From assembly GCF_900176435.1 (NCBI RefSeq), contig NZ_FWYE01000005.1:18741-82740 (forward strand): DNA of 64,000 bases. The letters are read 5' to 3'. The stretch is from Picrophilus oshimae DSM 9789 (GTDB lineage Archaea; Thermoplasmatota; Thermoplasmata; Thermoplasmatales; Thermoplasmataceae). The translations under genes were made by a program, and so were the position numbers. The notes beneath the pieces were generated by a model. That model had not been told where the DNA came from and did not search any database. It worked only from the letters and a program-made list of their open reading frames with translations. How positions within the stretch are numbered: position 1 is the first letter of the stretch; each line of letters opens with the position of its first letter. Positions 40,149 to 48,770 of this stretch are shown here, in pieces.

Positions 40149-41846
40149 ATGAATTACTGGGAGTCTAAGATAGATGAGATAGAAAGATCACTAAAAACAG
40201 GTGATAAATATAAAAAATGGAGGGGTGATGTCCTCGATCCATGGAATAAAAAAACAAATTATAATGAAAGGGAATACTATAACTCATCAAGAATAAAGAT
40301 TAAGGAGCTTTACGATAGGGATGACCTTCCATCGAACATTGACGATATTCTTGGCTATCCCGGGGTTTATCCATACACCCGGGGTATCTATCCAAACATG
40401 TACCGTGGAAAGCTCTGGACGATGAGGATGTTCTCGGGCTTTGGAACTCCTGAGGAGACGAACAGAAGATTGAAATATTTAATAGAAAATGGAGAGACAG
40501 GATTGAGCATTGCATTCGACATGCCAACGCTATATGGTTTTGACTGCGACAATGAAAGATCACACGGCGAGGTTGGCAAGTGCGGTGTAAATGTATCATC
40601 ATTGTACGATATGGAAAGGATCTTCGACGGCATAGACCTTTCAAGGGTAAGCACATCAATGACCATAAATGCACCTGCTGCCGTTTTGACTGCAATGTAC
40701 TTTGCACTTGCCAAAAAGCAGGGTCATCCACTTGAAAAGATCTCCGGAACCGTCCAGGCCGATATATTAAAGGAGTACATAGCACAGAAGGAATGGATCT
40801 ATCCACCTGAGGCGCATTTAAGATTAATAAAGGATATGATGGTCTTCTGTACAAAGAACGCACCGAAATGGAATTATATAAGCGTCTCTGGATACCATAT
40901 AAGGGAGGCTGGCTCCGATGCTGTGCAGGAGCTTGCATTCACACTTGCCGACGGGTTTTATTACATAGATCTTGGCATAAATGCAGGTTTAAACGTTGAT
41001 GATTTTGCACCGAGAATATCATTCTTTTTTAATTCATCAATAGATTTCTTTGAGGAGATCGCCAAGTTCAGGGCTGCAAGGCGCATATGGGCCACTGTTT
41101 TAAAGGAGAAATACAATGCAAGGAATCCAAGAAGCATGATGTTAAGGTTCCATACACAGACTTCAGGTTATACATTAACATGGCAGCAGCCCCTGAACAA
41201 TATTATAAGAACAACTGTTGAGGCAATGGCTGCAATACTTGGTGGAACGCAGAGCCTGCATACAAATTCATACGACGAGGCCTGGGCACTACCGTCAGAT
41301 GAGGCTGTCAAGGTTGCATTAAGAACGCAGCAGATACTTGCCGAGGAAACAGGCATAGCAAATACAATAGACCCCCTTGGAGGTTCATATTACATTGAGA
41401 GGTTAACATCTGAAATGGAGGAAAGGGCATACAAATATTTAAATGAAATAGAGAGGATGGGTGGCATATTAAATGCAATAAAGTCAGGATATATACAAAG
41501 GGAGATCGCTGAAACATCATATAAGAGGCAGATGCGCCTTGAAAACCTTGAGGACGTCATGGTCGGTGTCAACAAATACATAGAAAAGGACGAAAGACCA
41601 ATAAACACGTTAAAAATAACAGAGGAATCTGAAATTGAGCAGATAAATAAATTCCATGAGTTAAAGAAAAGAAGGGATATAAATAAGGTAAAAAGATCCC
41701 TGGAAAACCTTAGAAAGGCCATGGAGGGTGATGAAAACACAATGCCATATATAATTGATGCAGTTGAGGATTATGCAACCCTTGAGGAGATATCAAATAT
41801 TGGGAGGGAGGTCTTTGGAGAATGGAAGGAACCAAAAATACTTTGA
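40149..41846 (+). CDS. mcmA1: Methylmalonyl-CoA mutase, large (catalytic) subunit
   Basis: TIM-barrel subunit that binds the CoA ester and, with the B12 subunit, interconverts methylmalonyl-CoA and succinyl-CoA. Markers are PGVYPYTRGIYPNMY near residues 70-84, IAFDMPTLYGFDCD, the conserved TSMTINAPAA, RFHTQTSGYTLTWQQP and EETGIANTIDPLGGSYY. At 565 residues it lacks the C-terminal B12 domain, which is a separate gene as in other archaea. The 3' end overlaps that gene. It heads the mcmA1-mcmA2-meaB operon. Together with acyl-CoA synthetase it allows propionate breakdown. Confidence 0.96.
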   Translation: MNYWESKIDEIERSLKTGDKYKKWRGDVLDPWNKKTNYNEREYYNSSRIKIKELYDRDDLPSNIDDILGYPGVYPYTRGIYPNMYRGKLWTMRMFSGFGTPEETNRRLKYLIENGETGLSIAFDMPTLYGFDCDNERSHGEVGKCGVNVSSLYDMERIFDGIDLSRVSTSMTINAPAAVLTAMYFALAKKQGHPLEKISGTVQADILKEYIAQKEWIYPPEAHLRLIKDMMVFCTKNAPKWNYISVSGYHIREAGSDAVQELAFTLADGFYYIDLGINAGLNVDDFAPRISFFFNSSIDFFEEIAKFRAARRIWATVLKEKYNARNPRSMMLRFHTQTSGYTLTWQQPLNNIIRTTVEAMAAILGGTQSLHTNSYDEAWALPSDEAVKVALRTQQILAEETGIANTIDPLGGSYYIERLTSEMEERAYKYLNEIERMGGILNAIKSGYIQREIAETSYKRQMRLENLEDVMVGVNKYIEKDERPINTLKITEESEIEQINKFHELKKRRDINKVKRSLENLRKAMEGDENTMPYIIDAVEDYATLEEISNIGREVFGEWKEPKIL

Positions 41847-42288
41847 AAGGCCAATAAAGGTGCTTCTCGCAAAACCGGCAATAGATGGCCACGACCGTGG
41901 CATCTTTGTGCTTGCAAATGCATTTAGAAACGCAGGCATGGAAGTACTATATCCAGGGCTGCTGCCAACACCTGAAGAGGTCGTTGACATAGCAATAAAC
42001 GAGGATGTTGATGTCATAGCCCTAAGTCTGTTAAACGGCGCCCACATGACCGCATTTAAGAGGGTTGCCGATCTTTTAAGGGAAAGGGGAATAGATGACA
42101 TAGCAATCGTTGGTGGCGGCATAATACCTGATGAGGACAAGCCAAAGCTTGAGGCCATGGGAATAACAGGCAACTACGGCCCTGGAACGCCATTAAAGGT
42201 AATAATAGAACATGTAAGGAAGAGGGCCATGGAGGCAAGGGAGAAGAGATGGAAGCATGTATCTGGATCAGATAATAGCAGGTCTTAA
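41815..42288 (+). CDS. mcmA2: Methylmalonyl-CoA mutase, small (B12-binding) subunit
   Basis: Cobalamin-binding Rossmann domain. The motif AIDGHDRGIFVLA contains the His that ligates cobalt, followed by SLLNGAHM and IVGGGIIPDED. I chose TTG at 41815 as start, with a GGGAGG ribosome site just upstream and a mature N-terminus of about 12 residues before the domain, giving about 157 residues; longer readings extend into mcmA1 without homology. It overlaps mcmA1 by 32 bases and meaB by 32, so all three proteins are translated together. Confidence 0.93.
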   Translation: MENGRNQKYFERPIKVLLAKPAIDGHDRGIFVLANAFRNAGMEVLYPGLLPTPEEVVDIAINEDVDVIALSLLNGAHMTAFKRVADLLRERGIDDIAIVGGGIIPDEDKPKLEAMGITGNYGPGTPLKVIIEHVRKRAMEAREKRWKHVSGSDNSRS

Positions 42289-43129
42289 ATCCGGTGACAG
42301 AAGATCAATAGCAAGATGCATATCAATAATGGAGAACGGCGATGACGATGATAGAAGATATATAATAGAAAGGATATTTAATCTTGGCAATGCAAGGATA
42401 ATAGGCATAACAGGCCCGCCCGGTGTTGGCAAGAGCACAATAATAGGAAGGCTCGCGCCAATGCTGAATAATAAGGCTGTTACCTCAGTACTGGCAATTG
42501 ATCCTTCAAGCCCATTTTCAGGCGGTTCAATACTTGGAAACAGGATAAGAATGCAGGAATCACTTTCAAAGTATGGAATATACATGAGAAGCACAGCAAA
42601 CAGAATGTATGAGGGTGGGCTTTCAGAATACACCTGGGATATAATAAAGGTTCTTGAGGCATCAGGTAGCAGAAATATAATTATAGAAACCGTTGGATCC
42701 GGACAGGCAGATCTTGATATAATGAACTATGCAGATATAACACTGGTTGTGCTATCACCTGGCCTTGGTGACGAGATACAGGCATTAAAATCTGGTTTAA
42801 TGGAGATAGGCGACATCTTTGTTTTGAACAAGATGGATCTTGAGGGCTCTTACCTTGCAATGAAGGAAATAATGAATGTATTATCAATAAAGGATAACAG
42901 GCCGCCGGTTATAGGAATAAATTCAATAACAGGCGAGGGCTATAATGAACTATTATCAGAGATTGAAAAAATAAAAAAGAACAATAAGAATCTAAGATAC
43001 AAAAGAAAGCTTAAACAGGTTATAATATCGGATCTTTACAAAAGGTACTCATCGATTATAGAGAACATGGTTATAGATTATAATATTGATCCGTACAGCC
43101 TTGCCAATGATATAATAAAGATAGAATGA
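42257..43129 (+). CDS. meaB: MeaB/ArgK GTPase, methylmalonyl-CoA mutase chaperone
   Basis: G3E-family GTPase that protects and reloads the mutase with adenosylcobalamin. The P-loop GPPGVGKST lies near residues 54-62, the switch region with DPSSPFSGGSILGNRIRM follows, then an ETVGSGQAD element and NKMD near residue 195. The length of 290 residues is typical. It overlaps mcmA2. Its stop codon ends one base before the 3' end of the opposite-strand tRNA-Gln gene. Confidence 0.94.
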   Translation: MYLDQIIAGLKSGDRRSIARCISIMENGDDDDRRYIIERIFNLGNARIIGITGPPGVGKSTIIGRLAPMLNNKAVTSVLAIDPSSPFSGGSILGNRIRMQESLSKYGIYMRSTANRMYEGGLSEYTWDIIKVLEASGSRNIIIETVGSGQADLDIMNYADITLVVLSPGLGDEIQALKSGLMEIGDIFVLNKMDLEGSYLAMKEIMNVLSIKDNRPPVIGINSITGEGYNELLSEIEKIKKNNKNLRYKRKLKQVIISDLYKRYSSIIENMVIDYNIDPYSLANDIIKIE

Positions 43130-43202
43130 TAGCTCCGGGCAGATTCGAACTGCCGTCGACTGGTCCAGAGCCAGTAATGCTTGGCCGCTACACCACGGAG
43201 CT
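43130..43202 (-). tRNA. tRNA-Gln (anticodon CTG)
   Basis: A 73-base cloverleaf on the minus strand. The acceptor AGCTCCG pairs with CGGAGCT, the anticodon stem ACTGG/CCAGT encloses CTCTGGA with anticodon CTG, and the T arm is GGCAG-TTCGAAT-CTGCC. Discriminator A. No intron or encoded CCA. It is wedged between the meaB stop and the aroC promoter with no spare bases, and faces both genes. It decodes CAG codons. Confidence 0.94.
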
Positions 43203-43210
43203 GCAAATAC

Positions 43211-43217
43211 TATATAC
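43211..43217 (+). promoter_or_regulatory. TATA box of aroC
   Basis: TATATAC is centred about 25 bases before ATG 43238 and lies just behind the 5' end of the opposite-strand tRNA-Gln. It supports a leaderless aroC mRNA and excludes the longer upstream reading frame. Confidence 0.5.
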
Positions 43218-43237
43218 TAATTAGATATATTTGTTTT

Positions 43238-44320
43238 ATGTTTATTCTTGGTAATAAATTAAAATTATCGGTTTTTGGATCATCACACGGTAAATACGTT
43301 GGCGGCTCCATCGATGGTCTTCCTGCAGGAATAAGCATTGATTATGATTATTCAAGGAAGTGGCTTGACAGAAGGAAACCGGCACAGAGCGAGATAACAA
43401 CACAGAGAAAGGAGGACGATGATGTTGAGATCATAGCCGGGATTCATAATGGCTACACTGATGGATCGCCCCTGGTATTTTTAACAAAAAATAGAGATTA
43501 CATAGACAGGCATTACGATGATCTTTATTACAATCCAAGACCGGGGCACGCAGATCTAACAATGTACTATAAATACGGGGATTACAGAAACTTTGAGGGT
43601 GGTGGCTTCTTCTCTGGCAGAATGACGCTGCCGCTGGTATTTGCAGGTTCAATAGCCATGAGGATGCTGAGGGACATGAACATAACTGTTGTTTCGTATA
43701 TAAAAAAATCCATGGATATAGTTTACAATAATGATGATGACTTCGATGAGGATTATCCATACAATTTCTCAACAAGGATTCCTGATAAGTATCTTGATGA
43801 AAGACTGCATGCATTAATAATGAAAACAATAAAGGAAGGCGACAGCCTTGGTGCTGTTATAAGAACAAGGATAAACAACGTTCCGCCAGGCATAGGCGAG
43901 CCATTCTTTGATTCAATAGAATCAAATATATCCAAGGCCATGTTTTCCATACCGGCTGTAAAGGGCATAGCCTTTGGCGCCGGTTTTAACCTTTCAAATA
44001 TGAAGGGGTCTGAATCAAACGATGAGTTCTATTACGACGAAAAAGATAAGAGAATAAAGACCAGGACAAACAATGCCGGCGGCATTTTAGGAGGCATAAG
44101 CAATGGCATGCCCATAGAGTTCGATGTCGTTGTAAAGCCCGCATCATCAATAAGGATAAAGCAGAAAACTGTGAATCTAAAAACACTTGACGTGAGCGAG
44201 ATTATTGTAAAGGGCAGGCATGACCCATTTATAGCATTCAGGGCGGTTCCGGTTGTTCAGTGCATGTCCGCATTTATAATCCTTGATTTTATTCTAGAGG
44301 AGCAGCATGAAAAACATTAA
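43238..44320 (+). CDS. aroC: Chorismate synthase
   Basis: Last common step of aromatic amino acid synthesis, an anti elimination needing reduced FMN. Family motifs are GSSHGKYVGG near residues 13-22, RPGHADLTMYYKYG near 107, FSGRMT, and the C-terminal KGRHDPFIAFRAVPV. The length is 360 residues from ATG 43238, which the promoter supports; an in-frame ATG at 43181 lies inside the tRNA-Gln gene and has no homology. The 3' end overlaps the convergent DUF2070 gene. Confidence 0.95.
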   Translation: MFILGNKLKLSVFGSSHGKYVGGSIDGLPAGISIDYDYSRKWLDRRKPAQSEITTQRKEDDDVEIIAGIHNGYTDGSPLVFLTKNRDYIDRHYDDLYYNPRPGHADLTMYYKYGDYRNFEGGGFFSGRMTLPLVFAGSIAMRMLRDMNITVVSYIKKSMDIVYNNDDDFDEDYPYNFSTRIPDKYLDERLHALIMKTIKEGDSLGAVIRTRINNVPPGIGEPFFDSIESNISKAMFSIPAVKGIAFGAGFNLSNMKGSESNDEFYYDEKDKRIKTRTNNAGGILGGISNGMPIEFDVVVKPASSIRIKQKTVNLKTLDVSEIIVKGRHDPFIAFRAVPVVQCMSAFIILDFILEEQHEKH

Positions 44321-46009
44321 ATATTTAAATGCCAGAATTGACGTTATTATTGATAGCAATAAAACCACGGCTATTGAGTACTTTGCACGCTTCAGTGATG
44401 AGATGACCGTATTTATCAATATCTGGAATGAGTTTTCCTCACCCATCCTGACCTTTACATAGGATGTGCCCATGCCCATCTCAACGAGTTCTATATCATT
44501 TATCGATTTTTTTACAGCCTCTGCTATTGCATCTGCCACCTGCTGTGGATCCTTTGCGCCAAGTGGATTTACATCAAGATTGCTGGCATTTGCAAGATGG
44601 TTATCCGTTGTATAGATCTCAACATCGAAGTCAAATTTTGATCTTACCAGATTCATTGCCTCCTCTGTTATATTATTTGAATCTGTTAAAACAATACTCT
44701 GGTAGTTATCCGTCTTTAATGTTATGGCCTGTATACCAAGTGGGCCAAGGCTTTCTATATTACTTTTAACGGAGCCAAAGCCTATCATGGCATCGTATTT
44801 TGTTTCCATGCTTTTAAACAGCCTCTGTGCACTGTTTAAAAACATTGAAAGGTCGTTTAATTCCGGTGCATTCCTGGTAAAGCAGTTCTGTGCATCGATA
44901 ACGGCAAAGTCCTCTGAAACGTTTTTCATTGCCTTTATTAGTTTTAAACCCTCCTTTAATGATATATCATCGAATTTTTTCTCGTCCGGTATAATTGCAG
45001 ATAAACCATAGTTTCCAAATCTAAACATGGACATTGAATATCCATTGATTCTTAACTTTTCAATCTTTGATATCCTTGATGAATAATTAATCTTCTTCAA
45101 TGATGATTTTACTGCACCGGCAATGTTTTTTATATCTTCCTTTCCGCAGCAATTGTTGCTATTCGTTGTTGCGGTGTGAAACACCATTATATTTTCAAGG
45201 CCAAGCTCAGCACTCAGCTTGTAAGGCAGATTGCTTGAGCACAGATTGCCGTATGGCCCTGGATGAACGTATGGAAACACCATTAAAACCTTTGTTTTGC
45301 CGTTTGACCTTATATCGACGGTTTTTACCGGTATCTCGCGGATTTTGTTATAAACCTTGCTGAAAAAGTTGTCAGCTACTGCGCCTATCTGTGATCTGCT
45401 TATAAAGAAGTTTATAAGCTCTGCAGGCTTTGATTTGTATCTCTTATAAAAGTTGCTTGTGCTGAACCTTATAAAGAAGATGGCAAATGCAACGTATATT
45501 AATGATGATATTATAAATGGTATGAAGTAAACAACCTTTAGGTATTTATAATAAAATATCAATGATATTATTATAAATGAAAACGTGTAGCTCATTGATG
45601 ATATGACAAGGCTTAATGATCTATTCGGGAAGTATATATAAAGTATTAAAAATCTAAAGAATGCAGCAAATGAGATTGCAAGCATTGTCATGTATAATAT
45701 ATTAATGCCTATAACAAAGTTTAAAAGATATGCAGCGTAGAAGAATAAATTCGATATAAAAAATGATGCAAAGTCAAAGTATATTAATCTGTATACCGGG
45801 AACTGGCTTCTTGATATTTTTATAAAGATATAATCAAGAAAGTTTAATAATATATATGACGGCAGCAAGACAATGGCAACAAAGTATGCATTTCCAAGTA
45901 TTAAATAATCTATCAATAATAATATGAAGGCAGGTACTATAAAGTAATACCATTCAGGCGAATGCCTTATATATTTTGACAGACCTGCCAGAGTCCTGTT
46001 CTTTTCCAC
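44294..46009 (-). CDS. DUF2070-family integral membrane protein
   Basis: Archaeal membrane protein of unknown function. The first 190 residues hold about six or seven hydrophobic segments. A large soluble domain follows with the family motif FPYVHPGPYGNLCSSNLP (near residues 250-267) and HTATTNSNNCCGKED, and a final membrane helix closes the chain at about 548-567. The conserved His, Asn and Cys residues suggest a metal or small-ligand site; an enzyme role is possible. The length of 571 residues is typical. It is alone on the minus strand, about 35 bases from the glycosyltransferase start side. Confidence 0.85.
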   Translation of the reverse strand: MEKNRTLAGLSKYIRHSPEWYYFIVPAFILLLIDYLILGNAYFVAIVLLPSYILLNFLDYIFIKISRSQFPVYRLIYFDFASFFISNLFFYAAYLLNFVIGINILYMTMLAISFAAFFRFLILYIYFPNRSLSLVISSMSYTFSFIIISLIFYYKYLKVVYFIPFIISSLIYVAFAIFFIRFSTSNFYKRYKSKPAELINFFISRSQIGAVADNFFSKVYNKIREIPVKTVDIRSNGKTKVLMVFPYVHPGPYGNLCSSNLPYKLSAELGLENIMVFHTATTNSNNCCGKEDIKNIAGAVKSSLKKINYSSRISKIEKLRINGYSMSMFRFGNYGLSAIIPDEKKFDDISLKEGLKLIKAMKNVSEDFAVIDAQNCFTRNAPELNDLSMFLNSAQRLFKSMETKYDAMIGFGSVKSNIESLGPLGIQAITLKTDNYQSIVLTDSNNITEEAMNLVRSKFDFDVEIYTTDNHLANASNLDVNPLGAKDPQQVADAIAEAVKKSINDIELVEMGMGTSYVKVRMGEENSFQILINTVISSLKRAKYSIAVVLLLSIITSILAFKYLMFFMLLL

Positions 46010-46043
46010 GGGCTTTAATACCTTTTAAAGATATAAATGTATC

Positions 46044-47123
46044 TTAATAAAACTTTAAAATATCTTTTATTATGTCATCGCCTGTAAGAGAGCCCTCGGC
46101 ATTCATTATATTAATGAAAACTTTGTGTGATAAAGATGACATTGATTTTATAAGGCTTTTATCATTCATCAATTTTATTATATTCTCCTTAAAATCTTTT
46201 AGATCGGAAACAATGACCGCTTCTTTTATATTATACTGCTCATAACCATTTAATCCGGTCTCGGTTGTTATTACCGGAAGGCCATGGGATAGATAATCAA
46301 GAATCTTTAAATTTCTTCCTGAGCCGGATGGTACGGGATTTATTGCAAATAATGCATTGCACAGTATTTTATCCTTTTCCTCCTCTGGAAGCATGCCGAG
46401 AAGCTTTAAATTACGCCTTTTGTTTTTTAATTTATGCGATGACACGCTGCCTATTATGTAAAAATCCATGTTAATATCACCTGCAATATCGTTTATAAAC
46501 TCAAGTGCCCTTATGTTTGGCTCGTACATTGAGCCTATAAAGACGATATAATTGCTGTTTATTCCATTATATTTAAATTCCCCTGACAATGTCAATGGAA
46601 CATAGTAAATCTTCTTTTTATCAACGCTGTAAATGTTAACAAAATTGTCAATGTCCCTTCTTGATAATGATATAACAATATCTGACTTTTTCAGTATTTC
46701 ATGCTCTATGCCTTTTACATAGTTTTGATAAATATTGTTCTGCCTTAAAAGGTATTCAACGTTATGTGCATCGTAGATGATTACCTTGTTGTTTAGATAA
46801 TCCTTAAAAAGACGGTACTGCCATGGGCCCTCGAAGACTATGATTTTATTTTTTTCTATTTCATTTAATGCATCGTTGAAATACTTTTTCCTTAGATACC
46901 TGCCCTGCGATAATAATATTTCAAATGATCTGTTTCCCCTTAAATATGACATGGCCATTAATAAATAATCATGGTACTGTGCCGCCCTGTCATTGCTTTT
47001 ATCAAGGTATGATAAACCTCCTATGGACATTATCTTACTATTGCTGAACAGCGAGTAGCACCTCTTTGAGTATGCGCTTGAGTATTCCGGTATCACCTTT
47101 CCGTGGCACAGCTGAAGTATCAT
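46044..47123 (-). CDS. Family 4-like glycosyltransferase
   Basis: GT-B fold transferase. The N-terminal half is divergent (IIYDAHNVEYL near residue 115, a donor-side motif seen in family 4 enzymes), and the C-terminal half is clear: VFIGSMYEPNIRALEFIND, GSVSSHKLKN, and the nucleotide-binding PVPSGSGRNLKILDYLSHGLPVITTETG near 265-292 (quoted here by its ends). The length of 359 residues is normal and no membrane segment is present. It overlaps the MBL-fold gene by four bases. Acceptor unknown; probably glycolipid or glycoprotein assembly. Confidence 0.82.
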   Translation of the reverse strand: MILQLCHGKVIPEYSSAYSKRCYSLFSNSKIMSIGGLSYLDKSNDRAAQYHDYLLMAMSYLRGNRSFEILLSQGRYLRKKYFNDALNEIEKNKIIVFEGPWQYRLFKDYLNNKVIIYDAHNVEYLLRQNNIYQNYVKGIEHEILKKSDIVISLSRRDIDNFVNIYSVDKKKIYYVPLTLSGEFKYNGINSNYIVFIGSMYEPNIRALEFINDIAGDINMDFYIIGSVSSHKLKNKRRNLKLLGMLPEEEKDKILCNALFAINPVPSGSGRNLKILDYLSHGLPVITTETGLNGYEQYNIKEAVIVSDLKDFKENIIKLMNDKSLIKSMSSLSHKVFINIMNAEGSLTGDDIIKDILKFY

Positions 47124-47806
47124 ATTTCAAGTGAGTTATACTCTTCTGGTATGTAAATATTCCTTGATTTTATCTCGTTTAATGATAAATCCGATAGATG
47201 CATTGGAACAAGCATGGCCGAGCCGCTCCTTTTAAGGGCCTCAATGGCCTGTGAGACTGTTGAATGGCCATGCAATGCAGCCTCATTTTCCATGCCTGAT
47301 GGATAGGTTGCCTCATGCATTAAAACATCTGATTTGTATGCGCCGTTTATAATCTCATCTGACAATGATGTATCTCCTGAGAAGAACAATGTTTTATCCA
47401 TTTCAATTCTATATCCATAATCAGGTGCCGGATGTTTTCCATTGAACCTTTCTATGCCATCAAATTTATCCAAAACCTTAAAATTGTAGAAATTCTCCGG
47501 ACTGTAATATAATTTTAAAAGCTTTTTTATCGAGTCCTCAATATTCTCAGGACCGATAATTAATAATGGATCGCAATTTGACATTGATCTGTGCCATATT
47601 AATTCAATCAGGCCTGAAAAATGGTCAAGATGCATGTGTGTTATTAATACAGGGTTTATATCGCATGGATTTACATCCATTTCAAGAAGGGCCTCTACTG
47701 TATGCGGACCGCAGTCCACAAGGATGTTTTTGTTTATCAATATCGATGAGTTTCTCTTTCCCCTTTTTAGCCTGGCGCTCCATGTACCAATAAAATCTAT
47801 GTGCAT
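47120..47806 (-). CDS. Metallo-beta-lactamase-fold hydrolase, RNase Z-like
   Basis: Zinc hydrolase. The signature THMHLDHFSG near residues 56-65 supplies four metal ligands, SGDTSLSD near 144 the bridging Asp, and a later HGHST and VPMHLSDLS further His residues. The length of 228 residues is shorter than tRNase Z (about 300) and the flexible exosite arm is not obvious, so a generic phosphodiesterase or RNase Z-like role is safer than a firm tRNase Z call. It is translated together with the downstream glycosyltransferase gene. Confidence 0.8.
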   Translation of the reverse strand: MHIDFIGTWSARLKRGKRNSSILINKNILVDCGPHTVEALLEMDVNPCDINPVLITHMHLDHFSGLIELIWHRSMSNCDPLLIIGPENIEDSIKKLLKLYYSPENFYNFKVLDKFDGIERFNGKHPAPDYGYRIEMDKTLFFSGDTSLSDEIINGAYKSDVLMHEATYPSGMENEAALHGHSTVSQAIEALKRSGSAMLVPMHLSDLSLNEIKSRNIYIPEEYNSLEI

Positions 47807-47850
47807 GCATGAATAATAAAGATAATTAAAAAAATATTTGCATTTTTTAA

Positions 47851-48465
47851 CTATATCTTGTTTTCTATGTAATAATTAATAATCTTTTTAAGGCTCTTTC
47901 TTAATATCTCTGAAAGCGATGCTGTTGATATATTAAGATCCCTTGCTATTTCTGTAAGCGACTGATTCCTATCATTGTTAAAATATCCACGCTTATATAT
48001 TTCAATTATGATCTCCTTTTCACGGTCTGTTAAATTGTCATTTTCATTTTCTGACATGTCTATTATAGAATAATCAATGTTTTTTGATCTTAATTCATTT
48101 TCCAGCCTTTTTAGTTCAGCAATATCTGGAAGAATTATATTATATATGATATTTTCTGATGATAATGATTTTGTTCCTGTTATTACATCGTCAAACTTGC
48201 CTATTACAGAGCATGAGCTGCAGCAACCTGATTTTGCCCATATAACACGCCTGCCTGATATAAAAACATCTGATACAGCTTTTAATTTAATTGCAGTTTC
48301 CCTTGTCTTATCAGAATTTATTATAATTCTATGTATTGTTTGAATTCCGTCTATTTTAACCCGCTCAATGGATGCACCAGGACATTGATTGTAAATATAA
48401 TTTGTGACCTCGCAGTCATCGCGCCTGATCTGAATGGCCACCCTGACACCGGTTTTTAAATTCAT
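47851..48465 (-). CDS. Bacterio-opsin-activator-type (HTH_10) regulator with Cys cluster
   Basis: DNA-binding regulator. The last 55 residues are an HTH_10 domain (LTDREKEIIIEIYKRGYF, then LTEIARDLNISTASLSEILR). The N-terminal 145 residues form a sensor-like region holding five cysteines: C18, C28 and the cluster C81-C82-C85 (GCCSSC). Such a cluster could sense thiols, reactive sulfur, or a metal. It is the third gene of an operon behind a YeeE/YedE transporter and a small membrane protein, so it may control sulfur uptake. The length of 204 residues is normal for this family. Confidence 0.82.
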   Translation of the reverse strand: MNLKTGVRVAIQIRRDDCEVTNYIYNQCPGASIERVKIDGIQTIHRIIINSDKTRETAIKLKAVSDVFISGRRVIWAKSGCCSSCSVIGKFDDVITGTKSLSSENIIYNIILPDIAELKRLENELRSKNIDYSIIDMSENENDNLTDREKEIIIEIYKRGYFNNDRNQSLTEIARDLNISTASLSEILRKSLKKIINYYIENKI

Positions 48466-48494
48466 TAAATAAAAATGTTAATTTAAATAAAAAA

Positions 48495-48770
48495 TTATTG
48501 ATTATCTTTTTCATATGAATAATTATTGTATTTCGAGCGGTACCAGACTGCGGTCATAACGATAGTAACTATGACAAAGAAGCCTGTTATTGCAACAGAG
48601 TATCCATCTGGATCATAGCCATTGTATGTTCCCGATGTAAGCGCCGCGGTTATTATAATAATACCGGTCATGAATATTATAAATGCCTTTATTCCGGACT
48701 CTGATCTTCTTTCAGGCTCATTTTTCTCTCTTGATTTTTCCTCTGATTCTATTACATCCATTTTAATCAA
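48495..48770 (-). CDS. Small membrane protein of the YeeE/YedE operon
   Basis: A 91-residue protein with a charged N-terminus (MDVIESEEKSREKNEPERR) followed by two hydrophobic segments at about 29-47 and 56-77, and a charged C-terminus. I do not recognise a family. It overlaps the transporter gene by eight bases, so it is probably translated together with it and may be an accessory subunit. No Cys residues are present, so it does not itself carry sulfur. Confidence 0.65.
   Translation of the reverse strand: MIKMDVIESEEKSREKNEPERRSESGIKAFIIFMTGIIIITAALTSGTYNGYDPDGYSVAITGFFVIVTIVMTAVWYRSKYNNYSYEKDNQ

Noticed and set aside
40300..40938. Long minus-strand open frame of 212 codons within mcmA1
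   Set aside because: It lies opposite a highly conserved gene, has a low-complexity basic/aromatic composition and no recognisable domain.
43181..43237. N-terminal extension of chorismate synthase from an upstream ATG
   Set aside because: These codons lie inside the tRNA-Gln gene and the promoter region and lack homology to the enzyme.
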